Positions 1-10,964 are shown, counted from the first letter of the stretch. The stretch is 64,000 nt of DNA from Aphanomyces cochlioides (GCA_019828595.1 JAHQRK010000010.1:372001-436000), one strand, 5' to 3'. The notes: generated by a model not told the origin, from the sequence alone. Translations and numbers: made by a program.

Positions 1-161
1 GGTGAGGAAAACTGTCTCGCACTTGCTGAAGGATATGTGGCAGATCGATGACTGTCAAGAGCCGTGGGGCCGACGCTACAAGTTGCCCATGGAAGTGTTC
101 CATCAACATGTTGCTGAAAATTCAAGTGAATTATGGACGAATTTATTAATGAATAGCATAT

Positions 162-644
162 TCATTTATTTACTGTATTTTTCACAACATTCAATTTCAA
201 GACCATTTCGACAATTGAGGAAAAGTATTGACGTAGATGACCAAACCAAGAGAGCTTGGATGAGCCTGCTGGGGCTGGCACAAACGTTGTCTGAATTGAG
301 TACAAGCAGTTGGAGGTTTTGCTGGGTGGGTTTGGCGCATTCTTTTCTCCTTGAAGCCATTCCACAACATAGTGCTGTTGGAAATCCGCTGCAATAGCAA
401 GGGCCTCAGAGGACAGCTCTTGGCGGGCCTCAGTGTTTTTGGATTGTTGCATCAAAGACTCAACAATATGGAGGTGTCCACTGGCAGCCGCGTAGGCGAG
501 TGCATTGGACGACGACTGTGAATCTGTTTGCTGTGCAAGGAGGAATTCCACAACATCCAAGTGTCCTTCAGCTGCAGCACTCGTCTTCGGCTGCTTGGAT
601 CATGATGCTTGGTTCGAGCGTCATAGTTGAAATCCAAATCCAAG
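162..644 (-). pseudogene. Ankyrin-repeat protein, C-terminal remnant
   Basis: Minus-strand reading frame with two ankyrin-like helices of the oomycete type: A-A-A-E-G-H-L-D-V-V-E-F-L-L near 545-580, then A-L-A-Y-A-A-A-S-G-H-L-H-I-V-E-S-L, and a partial third repeat ending V-V-E-W-L. Downstream of the third repeat the frame runs on without ankyrin character to a stop at 162-164. Upstream the ankyrin frame is closed by a stop around 600; a shift of one base is needed to continue toward 644. Ankyrin repeats mediate protein binding and such genes are heavily duplicated in saprolegnialean oomycetes. A MITE abuts the fragment at 645. The frame break and the adjacent insertion argue for a pseudogene; an unrecognised intron is the alternative. 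Confidence 0.55.
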
Positions 645-1131
645 TAACGTAAAATGCCAATTTATGATGCATTTGCCAATTTATGATGCATTTGGTCTGA
701 CCAATCAAACCCCTCTAAAACAAGGAGCTGAAACCTGTAATAATATATATCCCCAACAAAACTTATTCGTCATGATGTCGATGTATTTATTACACTATGT
801 ACAAATATCTATATCTTGTAGAAAATAATAATTTTCTCTACAGTACACATACCCTAATCTCGAAAAAAGCATGCATAAAACTATATATTAATCAAGTGTA
901 AAAGTTTATCATAAATTGGCACTACAAAATATATCAATTGTGCTTGTAAATTCAAAACTTTTCATGCTAAAAGCCCCTCATATTGTGATAATTCTGTATT
1001 CTTATGAAATCTGAAAGTTTTCTCATTCTTTTGGTGTATGAAACATCACACAGCTTTGGAGCAAATCAAAGACACACATTGCTAAACTCGGTATCTCAGA
1101 AGAATAGATCATAAATTGGCATTTTACGTTA
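645..1131. mobile_element. MITE with perfect 24-bp terminal inverted repeats
   Basis: Positions 645-668 and 1108-1131 are perfect reverse complements (24 of 24; outer bases TAACGTAAAATGCC). The ends begin and finish with TA, as expected of a Tc1/mariner-type element with a TA target site. The 487-bp interior is AT-rich and has no coding frame. Just inside the left end a 19-bp piece of the TIR is tandemly duplicated (656-674 and 675-693), and a partial TIR copy recurs near 907-920. It lies between two pieces of minus-strand ankyrin-type coding sequence. Confidence 0.8.
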
Positions 1132-1482
1132 TGACCAGCTCGCAAGATCGAGTAGCTGTCCGTCCAGTCCTTGAAAGCCTTGCCAGGCATGAAGGCCGTG
1201 ATCTCATTGAACAAGCCCGACCGATCAAAGACGATAGACATTGATGACGTGCTCACTGGCATTGCCAATCCAGACTTGCTCGTCCACAGGCACCATGCCT
1301 ATCACTTCTATCCCGATCAGACACTCGAAAAACCTCTTAAAAAATTATAATTAAGTCTTCTGGCCTTTGCTATTCCAAATCAAAGAAGGCAAAATCCACG
1401 CAACGTTATCAACCTGAAGCCTCTTTAATGCCCAACGGAGATTTTGTGTCCAGTTCACATCCGCGTCCCAGACGCTTGACAT
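1132..1482 (-). pseudogene. Decayed coding pieces upstream of the ankyrin remnant
   Basis: Three short minus-strand open pieces follow each other. 1482-1351 is an ATG-started 43-codon frame rich in Trp and Leu (M-S-S-V-W-D-A-D-V-N-W-T-Q-N-L-R-W). About 1340-1215 reads a coherent acidic or hydrophobic segment. 1268-1132 reads D-R-S-G-L-F-N-E-I-T-A-F-M-P-G-K and runs into the MITE edge at 1131. They lie in different frames and no GT-AG introns clearly join them. I infer the 5' half of the same broken gene as 162-644, but no family signature proves it. Confidence 0.3.
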
Positions 1483-2142
1483 GCCACCTTTTTAGCTATT
1501 TGACTTGACACATTCCGGCATTTCAAGTATTAATAAAAACTTGTAAAACTGATGAAAATGAACGGATTTCCTGTCAATTTTGCGGATAAAGTCAACTGCG
1601 AATTTACAACTCCTCGTCGAGCTATACTCGAAAAAACAATTCAACTACGTTCTGTGCACATGAAATGAAGCTCTATCGACTCTCTTCTCCACTTGGAACG
1701 CGAACAGGTTTATGTCGGGTCGAATTCTTCTGATTTCGCTGGATTACAACTCTTGCTTTCTCAAACACATAAACAGTATCATATTAAACAAAATATTATA
1801 TTAAAAAGTTATCTTATTCATCTAGCAATCTAAACTCTTTTGAACATTATAAAATGATATTATATTAAATATATAATTTAACAGGTATGTGTATTAACAG
1901 GTATTAGGGAGACGAGACAAAAAGCTGAAAATTGATTATGATTTATATCCGGAAACCATCCGGATAACGAATCTAGGGTTGGATAGTAACGGCAATGAAT
2001 TCCGTGTTGGGGCGGCGCTTGTGATCTTGATGAGCGCACCGATAGGTGATTGGGACAGCGTGGATGTCGGTACGCCATTTGAAAAGGAAGAAACATGAAC
2101 CATTGAACAGGACAGACGCCAAATTTAAGCACGAGTGTGGTC
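1483..2142. other. AT-rich intergenic stretch
   Basis: No coding frame, RNA gene or repeat recognised. The sequence becomes very AT-rich at 1760-1880. It holds the upstream region of the PH-PP2C gene; an in-frame TGA at 2104-2106 limits upstream extension of that gene. Confidence 0.5.
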
Positions 2143-4381
2143 ATGCCCCGGCCATGGGAATGGGGCAAATATGTCACGTCGTTGTCACGCGAAGGGTTTC
2201 TCGAGAAGCAAAGCATCAAGGACAAAACGCGTTGGAAACGGCGATGGGTGGTCATGCACGACAATGTGCTGTATTTCTTTAAGGAACAGATCCCGCCCAA
2301 TTCAAATCTGTACGAAAACGACAATGTTGTCCTCCAACGTTATCGACATGGATCCATTCAGCTCGATACAGTCGCGACTGTGTGTACTGCGGTGCGACCT
2401 ACGTTCCAATACGGGTCTATCTCACTTGGTCTCTCTGTATAGAAAGAATGGGGTCCTGCTGCGTTCCAGATAAAGCTCCAGGAGAGGAAGTATATTTTTC
2501 GCGCAGCGACGAAGGACGAGGTACTCCAGGTCGCCCTCCATGGACAGCCTAAAATTGGCATGTAGATGGGAGATTGGTTGTTTGAGTTCCAAAGGTCAAT
2601 TGCAAACTTGATCTACGTCATTCGCACCAAGGTAAAGCCATCATTTCTTGATTGTCTGATTCCAACGGCCAAGTAGAGCCTCAGTACGAGCGCTAGCGTC
2701 ACGCGGCATATTGAAATGGCGAAACGCCAACATCGCAGTCAATCATTTGATTGCCGAGATCACGTCATGTTTGATCACTTGACGATGCGAGCGCCATTTG
2801 ACGATTACTCTCACCAGAGTGAAATGTTTGGCACAGGCGTCGATCCAACTCGCCTCTCGAATGATTCGGCAGCCTCCAGCAGCCTGGTCAAGAGCCCGAC
2901 GAGTCCAAACTACTATCCATTTCAGCTGGACGAGCTTGGTCTTGAAGACATGCAATTACCTCCACCGTCATCGTCAACCACACCACCACCTCCTCCTCCA
3001 CCTCAAGCCCCATCCATGGACATCAATCCACCAACTACCTTCCCAGAATTACAAAAATGCACGTCACCACCAACAGCTCCCGTTAGGAAGGCTTACATCC
3101 CACCGCATTTGCGCAAAGGATTTGTATCAACTGCGCCACCAGTCGAACCACCAGCTGCGCTTGGGGGTGCCCGGCTGGAATATCTTCACTTGGTTGGTGA
3201 CAGTGCCATGGACGGAACATATCAATACGGATTGACATCTTTGGTGGGCAAGCGATCATCTCTCGAAGATATGATCTGCTGTCACCCTGATTTCGGTCCA
3301 TCACAAGCCATGTATGCTTTGTTTGATGGTCACGCTGGTGTCGACGTAAGACTACCTAGATATTGACACTCGAGCGTCTAAACGAGTGGTTGTAGGCGGC
3401 AAAGTATGCTATGAACCACTTGCCTGCAAAGTTGAAAGCCCATCCTGAATTTGGATCGAATTGGCGCGCTGCATGTACTGATGTTTTTCGACAAATCGAT
3501 GAAGAATTTCTCAAATTACCTCGAGCAACAACTGGCACAACAGCATCCGTTGTGGTAAGTCTACCAACTTTGAAAAAAACAATAATTAATCGGTTGTACA
3601 GGTCGTTCGAGGGCGAATGTTACTGACAGCCAATATTGGAGACAGTCGTGCTGTGATATCAATCAATGGACAAGCACTCGACATCATTAGTGTGCAAAAC
3701 CCAGGCAGGACAGACGAGCGTGCTCGAATTGAGAAGGTGTTTCCTCTTGTTTGTTGATAAAATGCTGAAACTTTGGCGATGGATCTAGGCTGGTGGATGG
3801 GTCTTGGAAGAGAAGGAGCTCCATATGAATAAACTGCACGGCATGGATTTGAACGACCCGATGATTGAGCAAAAGGCTAATCGTGTTGTCCGATGGATCC
3901 AAATCTTTCGAGTTTGTCCAATGGAAGTGACCTCTCAACTAAGTCTGGTGCACTTTTTGTAGGTGAATGGCGAGCTAGCCGTCTCCCGAGCAATTGGGGA
4001 CGTCGACTACAAACGCCCTAATGATTGTACATCGTGGTTGTACCCAGAAGATCACGATCGATCTGCATTTACAGGCAGTCTAGTCATTCCAGATCCTGAA
4101 TTTGAGGTACAATGCATGTGCAGCATGGTGGAGACTGACGAGCTGCCGTGTAGGAGTTTGAAATCACGCCTGAGATTGAATTTTTCGTCCTGGCCTGCGA
4201 TGGCCTTTGGGACACAATCACAAGCCAAGAGGCGGTCAACCATGTGCGCGAGAAGCTGCTTTTGAACTGGTCGATGCAAGACATTAGCTATTCTCTCGCA
4301 GATTTGGCTATACGATCTGGCTCACTCGACAATGTCAGTGTCGTGGTCGCCCTCTTGAAAGATCGAAGTAATATCACATAG
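2143..4381 (+). CDS. PH domain-PP2C protein phosphatase, nine exons
   Basis: Predicted metal-dependent Ser/Thr phosphatase with a lipid- or protein-binding PH domain. Exons 2143-2391, 2443-2529, 2566-2631, 2677-3345, 3396-3554, 3602-3736, 3789-3911, 3963-4106 and 4154-4381 total 1,860 nt (619 aa). Residues about 17-130 form the PH domain (E-G-F-L-E-K-Q, then K-R-R-W-V-V-M-H-D, with the C-terminal helix W-L-F-E-F-Q-R-S). A Ser/Pro-rich linker follows, with a polyproline run near 236-245 and the motif Y274-I-P-P-H-L-R280. PP2C motifs come in order: G-K-R-S-S-L-E-D, F-D351-G-H-A-G, T-T-G-T-T-A-S-V, A-N-I-G-D-S-R-A-V, A-V-S-R-A-I-G-D, A-C-D560-G-L-W-D and D603-N604, so the metal-binding Asp residues are present. 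Human PHLPP combines PH, LRR and PP2C; here the LRRs are missing. The 36-nt third intron is unusually short but removes an in-frame stop. The start was chosen as the first ATG after the TGA at 2104. Confidence 0.88.
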
Positions 4382-4739
4382 CTTTTCATCGCTTTGTCCA
4401 GCCTCTCCGCTTCTTCCTACTCTTCAACTACTTTATCTAGAGCTATTTGCTCCAGGACGGGGGTGACTCTTGTGGATGCATGGGTTGAGGTGGGTTAAGG
4501 TGTGTAGGGGTTTTGATGTACCACTGAGGTCGGTTCAAAAGTTCGACTCGAAAACTTCCAAGGAGTTCCTTGGACGATGATGAGATCCTTCTCTATCATG
4601 TGATTGGCTTTCGATTTTCCATGTAGCCAATAAGATGTGATTATTGGTCACTAAATCAATATTATTAGCCAACCCGATTGATTTCCGAGCTTGTCAAAAA
4701 GATTGATGCCATTCATTTCCAGATTTGCCGACTGACGCC
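4382..4739 (+). promoter_or_regulatory. Intergenic region with Inr/FPR-like core promoter at 4712-4727
   Basis: Non-coding gap between the phosphatase stop and the transporter ATG. Positions 4712-4727 read TTCATTTCCAGATTTG, close to the oomycete core-promoter pattern (TCATTYY, one base, CAWTTT), 13 bp before the transporter ATG at 4740. A near-palindrome lies around 4558-4573. Confidence 0.45.
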
Positions 4740-6218
4740 ATGGCGAAAGAAGAAACCGAGACGTTGACGCATTCGATCGCGTACGTCAGACAGGACATAG
4801 AGAAGAATGATCTAATGATGGTATTTTTTAGAGAGACGATTGAACTTGATCCGGTTTCGATGGGCGAATACTTGCCGTCACCTCGAAATCCAGACAATGA
4901 AACTCTACCGCTCGTTGGAGACACGCCTGCAGTTGTTGAAAAAGAACATGAAGGCACGATATTGGGCTCGACGATTACGTTGACCAACACGATTCTCGGA
5001 TCAGGAACACTGGCCGTACCGTATGCCATCGCGTCGAGTGGCTGGGCTGTCGGCCTTGGTGTCATGGTAACCATTGCAGTCTTGACGCAATATTCCGTCC
5101 ATTTACTCATGCATGCCAGTGACAAAGCGGGCAAAGGAGCTGCAAAAACCTACGAAAGTTTGGGCCACCACACACTGGGCAAATGGGGAACATACCTTGC
5201 TGAATTTACCTTTATCTTTGGCGGATTCGGCACACTCACGTCGTATTTTATCTTTGTGACGGACCTCTTTTGCGTTGTATTTTCTATCCCGAAGACGTAC
5301 CGTGCTTGGGTGACCGTCGCCTGCACATTGTTTGTGATTTTGCCTCTCTCTTTGATGCGCAAATTGGGAAAGTTGCGCATTTCGTCGATTTTGGCCACCT
5401 GTGCTGTCGGCTATGTTGTGTGCCTCTTCTTGATTGTGTACATTGTCGTCCAAACGTCGGTAGTTCCTCTCGTTGTGGATGCTCCTGCGGTAAGGATATA
5501 GTGTTAATTAACCTTCTCACTGCTTCATTAGGTGGATATCACGTCGAGCTCAGTCTATACCGTCACGCTCCTCATTCAAGCGTTTGCGTGCCACAACACT
5601 GCTCTTCCTGTTTACGAAGAACTCCGCAACCGCAGCATCCAGCGCATGAACCGAGCAGTCTTTGGAGCCATTTCGCTCGCGTTTACTCTCTACGCGATCA
5701 TCGGTCTCAGCGGCTATTTCACGTTTGGCCACGCCACACTCGACAACATTTTAGTCAACTTCACACCAGAGTTCATCGCGACATATCCTGGCGTCAAAAC
5801 TCCACTCCTCTTTGGCCGTCTCTGCATGGGTGTCGCTTTGCTCTTCTGTGCCCCTCTCTCCAACTGGCCATTTCGATCGTGCTTGCTGTCCGTCTACTTG
5901 CGCATCAGAAATGGCCGACAGACACCAAGTTCAGCGGCGACAACGTTTGAATTCGTTGCAATGACAACCTTTTGGCAATTGCTCATTTTGTTGGCGGCCA
6001 TCTTTGTGCCATCAGTGAAGATCCCGCTCAGCATTGTCGGCTCTGTCGCGGGCTCGCTCATCATTTTCATCATGCCATCTCTCTTCTACATGCTGCAGAA
6101 CCGTCCTGTCGTCTCCTGGTCGAACAAAGGACCTCTCTTCATGCTCGTGCTCGGCATTTGCATCGGCATCCTCTGCTTCAGCTTGACAATTTTGAAACTC
6201 AAGAAGGAATACTTTTAA
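4740..6218 (+). CDS. AAAP/SLC38-like amino acid transporter
   Basis: Multi-pass membrane carrier of the amino acid/auxin permease family (Aa_trans type), probably moving neutral amino acids by proton or sodium coupling; substrate and membrane are not decidable here. The hallmark first helix T-L-T-N-T-I-L-G-S-G-T-L-A-V-P-Y lies after about 75 hydrophilic N-terminal residues. About ten to eleven hydrophobic segments follow. The last ends near the C-terminus with K-L-K-K-E. A clear intron at 5490-5531 (42 nt) joins D-A-P-A to V-D-I-T-S. A second candidate intron, 4781-4831 (51 nt, GTACGT to TTTTTAG), is in frame either way: spliced it gives 461 aa, retained 478. Earlier TTG in-frame codons were ignored in favour of the ATG just after the core-promoter match. 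Confidence 0.9.
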
Positions 6219-6404
6219 CATGTAATTTCAATCTCATCGTCAGTGTCATCAATAAGCTCGCAAGCTCAACGTGCCCTCAGAGGCGCCAGGCATTGTCATG
6301 AAGATGAATAATGTCCCATGCAGTGCTGCGCGATGCGCCTCGACTGCAAACTTTCTCCAAAGAAGCGCTTGATATACTCGAACGCGTTCTAGGCTGCAGG
6401 TGGC

Positions 6405-6600
6405 CCATTAGATTCTCGGCACTGACTTATTTGGACAGTAGATTTACCCAACTGGACGGAGGATATGATGACCCCTGCGAGGACATTTTGCTCATTCATC
6501 CCTTGTATCCACTGTAGCGTTTGAATGCCATGGGGTATTGGAGGTGCATTGGGGCAGTCTCCATTGTCGTCGCCAACTTCGACTAGCCTTGTCAATGTCG
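6405..6600 (-). pseudogene. Decayed 3' piece of the secreted Cys-rich gene family
   Basis: On the minus strand, G-V-I-I-S-S-V-Q-L-G-K-S-T-V-Q-I-S-Q-C-R aligns with the last residues of the intact gene at 9753-10964 (G-V-I-K-T-S-V-Q-L-G-K-Y-I-I-Q-M-G-Q-C-Q). Nucleotide similarity continues through the position of the intact gene's stop codon. Only the tail is recognisable and no start or signal peptide is present, so this is a gene relic. It lies next to a broken receptor kinase, mirroring the intact secreted gene beside the intact kinase, but in a different relative orientation. Confidence 0.65.
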
Positions 6601-6929
6601 ACTAGACTGGGTCGAAAATGAAGTTGGCTGGTGTGACCTAACCCTGACATGGATATCACGAGTGGCCTTGTTGTCGGACAGCTTTCAATCCAAAGTCTGA
6701 GAGAGCAAACTTGGATTCAAGTCGAAGAAAAGCCATGAATGCGTACGTGTGAGCTGTTGCTCATTGCCAATCCTGTCGACTTTATGCCCTCCGACAAACT
6801 TGTCCAATTGCAATTTGCACTAAAATTAAATTCAACATTTAAAGTTAACTTGGAATTTGTACGTATTTTTATTATTTTCTAACAGTGCACTTCAAAAAGG
6901 TACAGGCAACAGTGGTCAGACAACCAAGC

Positions 6930-8571
6930 CCATGGCATGCCTCCAATTGATTTTCGACTATTGTCACGTCGTGCTTGTCGCTCAGGGCGCCTTTGCTAAG
7001 TATGGCCGTGGATCTATGCAGTACCACATTGACGGGCATTTCGGCCGAGTCGAGTTCGTTTCCATGGTGCTCTGTATGGGAAGGACTTGGCAATCGTCGT
7101 GTCGACTTTGCCAAGTTGAAAAAAGTCGACTGCATTGACCAGACCTGCCAATCAGTCTTGACGAGCATCAAGCTGCCCTCGCGTCGACCGGACTTCCGTG
7201 TACTGTGACGGACACCTCGACTGGGTCAGTCATCAATATTACAGTCCTTGGCTCCATGTGCGATGGCATAGCCGTGACCAAAACCGCGATTCCGAGCAAT
7301 TTTCAAAACATCACAACTTATACGCCGTCGCCTTTTTCATTCTTGACGCCAGCGCCAACCTCTCTTTCCACAGCGCCGACTCCAGCCATTCCTTCTACAA
7401 CGATAACTCCAAGTAGCTCTGGTGAGGAGACGAAGTCGTCCAACTCCACTGGGATTGTCATTGGTGTCTGTTGCTGCTATCGCTCTCATTGCAGCGATTC
7501 TCTTCGGTATTTGGCGTCGGCGACGTGCTGCTGCGGCGGGTCACGCGTTGCCGTCAAATCAACCTTATGGCAGGTTGAACAGTCCACAGCCCAATGCACA
7601 AAAACCATCATCTGGTGCTGGAACCACATCGTCATCTCACAAGGATGGCAATGCGTTTGAACTAGGCAAACTCGACTTGGATATGCATCGAGTGACGTGG
7701 AACGAAGTCCATCTCGTCAAGATGTTGGCTCAAGGCGCCTACGGTGAAGTCTGGCTTGGGGATACTTGGGTGGAAAAATTGCCGTCAAGCGCCTCTTGCC
7801 GACGAAAACCACCAAACAAGATCTCGAAAAGTTCATCTACGAGATTCACCTTGTCTCCAAGTACTGCTCTCCCTTGGACTCTGTTCTCTGGATTAACCCG
7901 TTGAATGCTGTAGGATTGACTGCCCGTACGTTGTCAAGTTTCTCGGTGTGACTTGGTCCAAGCTGTCCGACATGATGCTCCTAACAGAGTTTATGGACGG
8001 TGGCAATCTACGTCAAGTTTTTGAAGCCAACATTACAAAGCGGAGCTTCGCATGGACGCACAAGATCCATTGCGCTTTGAATATTGCCGAAGCGCTCGTT
8101 TTCCTGCATTCCATGGACCCGATCGTGATCTACCGCGATCTCAAGTCTCGAAATGTCCTTCTAGACGCGGAGTTCAACGCCAAGATCACTGACTTTGGGA
8201 TTGCTCGAGAAGTGGATGAGACCACGCTGACTGCTGGCATTGGCACTTACCGCTGGATAGCCCCTGAAGTGCTGGTCGATGGCCACTACTCTGAATCCGC
8301 CGACATGTTCAGCTTTGGCGTCATCTTGTCCGAGCTCGACACGGAAATTGTGCCGTACTCTGATCTGCGCAATGGAGCCGGCAAACCATACCAGGACACA
8401 GCGTTGATTGCCAAAGTCATGGCAGGCGAACTACTCGCCAGCTTTTCACCAGACTGCGAAACGTGGTTTGTCCACTTGGCACGTGACTGCATGGCGTTAG
8501 ATCCACTGGATCGACCGACTTCCCTGCAAGCGGCGTACCAAATTCGTTGCCGCATTGAAGGGTTTCTCTAA
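6930..8571 (+). pseudogene. Receptor-like TKL kinase, frameshifted copy
   Basis: Paralogue of the intact kinase at 11513-13185, on the opposite strand. The coding similarity hops between frames. Ectodomain pieces read C-I-D-Q-T-C-Q-S-V-L and then D-T-S-T-G. A frame change follows near 7200, another inside the transmembrane segment near 7470, and a single-base deletion at about 7761 (GGGGATACTTGG where the intact copy has GGGGAATACTTGG). The kinase C-lobe 7948-8571 is open and nearly identical to the paralogue, including Y-R-D-L-K-S-R-N, D-F-G and A-P-E. The 53-nt intron (GTACTG to TGTAG, about 7860-7912) is conserved. At least three independent frame lesions make a full-length product impossible. 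Confidence 0.85.
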
Positions 8572-9701
8572 CGTGACTAAGTTGTTGTCAACTCCCCCCC
8601 CATTGCCCCCTCGCTATACGCTCTCAGCTAGTGGGGCGATCATTGCTCTCTCTCTGCTTTCCCGAGAGCGATCTGGTTGTGCTTGTGAACGAGCTCGGGA
8701 AGAATTGGGTGATATCGAACCCATCCCACGCCTACTAGAATGCGTTGACACCGAGGCTGTCCCCAAGGATCAGCCTCATTCGACACTGGAGTCGGGGTGA
8801 GGCTGCTTAGTCCAATTCCAACTCGTCTCTCTGTTGCTGCTGTTATTCGTTTCCATATCATCATCCTACCGCCATGTGTATCATCCTGGTGCACTCATTG
8901 CGTTGCGTTGCGTTCCCAGACTGTCTGGGAGATCAACCCTATCCAGCTCCTCACTGAAACAACATCTCCTTCGGTGGCGCTACAGCCCATCCCGTCCTCT
9001 CGACGGTGCAAGATGCCAAGTTCCTCTCGACGGTGCAAGGAAAGATCGCGACTCGGATACCCACCGGCTCAATCGACAATAGGAACACTTTCCTTTGTGG
9101 GCTTTTTGCTCTCGAAAGTTATCCATGCCGACCGCTGTCTTGGCCATGCTATGCTCCTTCTCACTCCGGTGCACCCAAGAACCACGAACGATACGCCAAC
9201 TCCAACGTCGTTCCGAGTGTTACGAAGCATCTCCAGCTGCATGTAATCAATTCGCATCTCCACTATCTCCATCTCTCTAGTCAACCAAACTACGTTGAGA
9301 CTATCACGCTGAGCCTGACCGCTTTCGTGCCTTCGAAAGAATTCGATCCAAGCTGCACTGTCGGCCTCACAGAGACACCTGGCGATCGTGTTGATGCGTC
9401 AACGTGGTGGCAGCATGGCGTTGAAAGTGTCGCGAGTCCAACATGACAAAAACGAGTGCCAAAACAACGAACGGTATAGTCCTCGCTCTACACCTGGTGG
9501 TGTAATGGGCGAGATGGTGACATAACTGCATTTTCGAGTCCTTCTGAGCCCACCACGGTCGTCGATGTGTGTGTTATCCTCATCGAGTCTGAGTTGAAAG
9601 AGTACAGCGCTCCATATGACGCTTCTCGTGAGTAGGGCCAAAGTCTGACTTGTTTGTCATGCCACTATCCTATGAGGAAGAGGTCGTTCCATTGCATTGG
9701 A
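8572..9701. other. Intergenic, no recognised gene
   Basis: Several open frames exist but none has a recognisable motif or consistent codon pattern. An 18-bp direct repeat (TCCTCTCGACGGTGCAAG) occurs at 8995-9012 and 9022-9039, period 27. A C8 homopolymer lies near 8594. Confidence 0.4.
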
Positions 9702-9717
9702 TCATTCTACAACTTTC
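9702..9717 (+). promoter_or_regulatory. Oomycete Inr/FPR-like core promoter
   Basis: TCATTCTACAACTTTC matches the pattern TCATTYY-N-CAWTTT with one mismatch and lies 36 bp before the ATG of the secreted-protein gene at 9753. This supports that ATG over the upstream in-frame TTG at 9654. Confidence 0.5.
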
Positions 9718-9752
9718 AATGCCCAGCTCTCGGTAGCCCTCTCTATCTTTTC

Positions 9753-10964
9753 ATGAAGACATTTGGATTTGCCTGCCTCGCCGTACTTGCCTCTTGGGTT
9801 GCCGCCGCCGCTGCTGGTTCGGATGAACAATATATTACATTTCAAAATGGGCTGGTCGTCAACACGTACAAGCTTGACGGCAACAACACGCAGATCAGCG
9901 TCAAGACGTACGACGAGAATGGACAAGTCCAAGGCATACGCACGGAAGGCGCGGAGATTGAAAGCGCGATCGTCGACTTTGGCGCGGATATCAAGTCGCT
10001 CATTGAATTGACCAAGGCGATCTTCCAAACGGGATTCACGGCCGACAGCGCCGAGCAGATCATCAATTGCATCAAGAAGGCGATTCAAGACGGATATGCT
10101 GCCGCCCAAGAGGGCGAAGGACTCATCAAGAAGATCCAAGACATGGTCAAGAACGGCGGCGCGTCGCTCGCCGACTCGCAAGCTCTCGTGACGACCATCC
10201 AGAATTTGCTCCAAGATATTTTAAAGTTGTTTGACGCACAACCCAAAGTGTGCCGCCGCCGCTTGATCGGCCGTGGTGTCGGGACAATCCCCGACGTCAA
10301 GTGCCAAGATGGCGAAGAAAACATCCTTGGCTTGTGCTATCCCGTCTGCAAGAACGACTTTGAAAGCGTCTTGGGCTTTATCTGCCGCAAGAAAAGCTGT
10401 GGTGGCGTCGACGGCGCGGTCGACATGGGCATTTCATGCACGAAGCCTGCCGCCTATGGCCGCGGCGTCGGTCACATCCACGAAGACAAGTGCAAGAGCC
10501 AAAACAGCCAAGGCTGCGAGAAGAATGGACTCTTCTGGTACCCCAAGTGCAAAGCAGGTTACCACGCCTTTGGCTGCTGCGTCTGTACTCCCGACTGTCC
10601 TGCTGGTTCCCATGACGATGGCGCGTTTTGCCGCAAGGAAAGCTACACCCGTTCAGGCTCCATCCGCGCTGCATGTCCTGCTGACAAGGTCAGGAGCGCT
10701 GGCCTCTGCTACAAGCCTTGTGCAGCCAAGCAAGACGGGTTGGGACCTCTTTGCGCCCCTCAATGCACAGCCGATGCCCCATCGCAATGCGGTTTGTTCT
10801 GCACGTCCACTGCCGCAGCTTGTGCGAGCGCCACAGTCGAGCTCGTCGGCGATGGAACCAAGATTTTGCTTAGCGCGATCGGCCAAGACTTCACCGGCGT
10901 CATCAAGACGTCCGTCCAACTCGGCAAGTACATCATTCAAATGGGCCAGTGCCAAGAAAGCTAA
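9753..10964 (+). CDS. Secreted cysteine-rich protein, unknown function
   Basis: Intronless, 403 aa. Residues 1 to about 21 are a clear signal peptide (M-K-T-F-G-F-A-C-L-A-V-L-A-S-W-V-A-A-A-A). Residues about 22-165 are a mixed beta/helical segment poor in Cys. From about 165 on there are repeated Cys modules containing G-R-G-V-G, L-C-Y-P-V-C, F-I-C-R-K-K-S-C, C-P-A-G-S-H-D-D-G-A-F-C and L-C-Y-K-P-C, with two R-G-V-G-T/H-I units. The last 45 residues form a Cys-poor helix ending M-G-Q-C-Q-E-S. The layout suggests an exported, disulfide-stabilised extracellular protein; I do not recognise a named family and assign no activity. A relic of the same family is at 6405-6600. Confidence 0.85.
   Translation: MKTFGFACLAVLASWVAAAAAGSDEQYITFQNGLVVNTYKLDGNNTQISVKTYDENGQVQGIRTEGAEIESAIVDFGADIKSLIELTKAIFQTGFTADSAEQIINCIKKAIQDGYAAAQEGEGLIKKIQDMVKNGGASLADSQALVTTIQNLLQDILKLFDAQPKVCRRRLIGRGVGTIPDVKCQDGEENILGLCYPVCKNDFESVLGFICRKKSCGGVDGAVDMGISCTKPAAYGRGVGHIHEDKCKSQNSQGCEKNGLFWYPKCKAGYHAFGCCVCTPDCPAGSHDDGAFCRKESYTRSGSIRAACPADKVRSAGLCYKPCAAKQDGLGPLCAPQCTADAPSQCGLFCTSTAAACASATVELVGDGTKILLSAIGQDFTGVIKTSVQLGKYIIQMGQCQES

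Noticed and set aside
2..397. Plus-strand 131-codon frame at the window edge
   Set aside because: No motif, and it overlaps the antisense ankyrin remnant. Its first 45 codons might be the tail of a gene beginning outside the window, but nothing supports this.
8797..9446. Overlapping ORFs between the broken kinase and the secreted gene
   Set aside because: No signal peptide, LRR or other feature; frames overlap on both strands, typical of chance ORFs in GC-moderate DNA.
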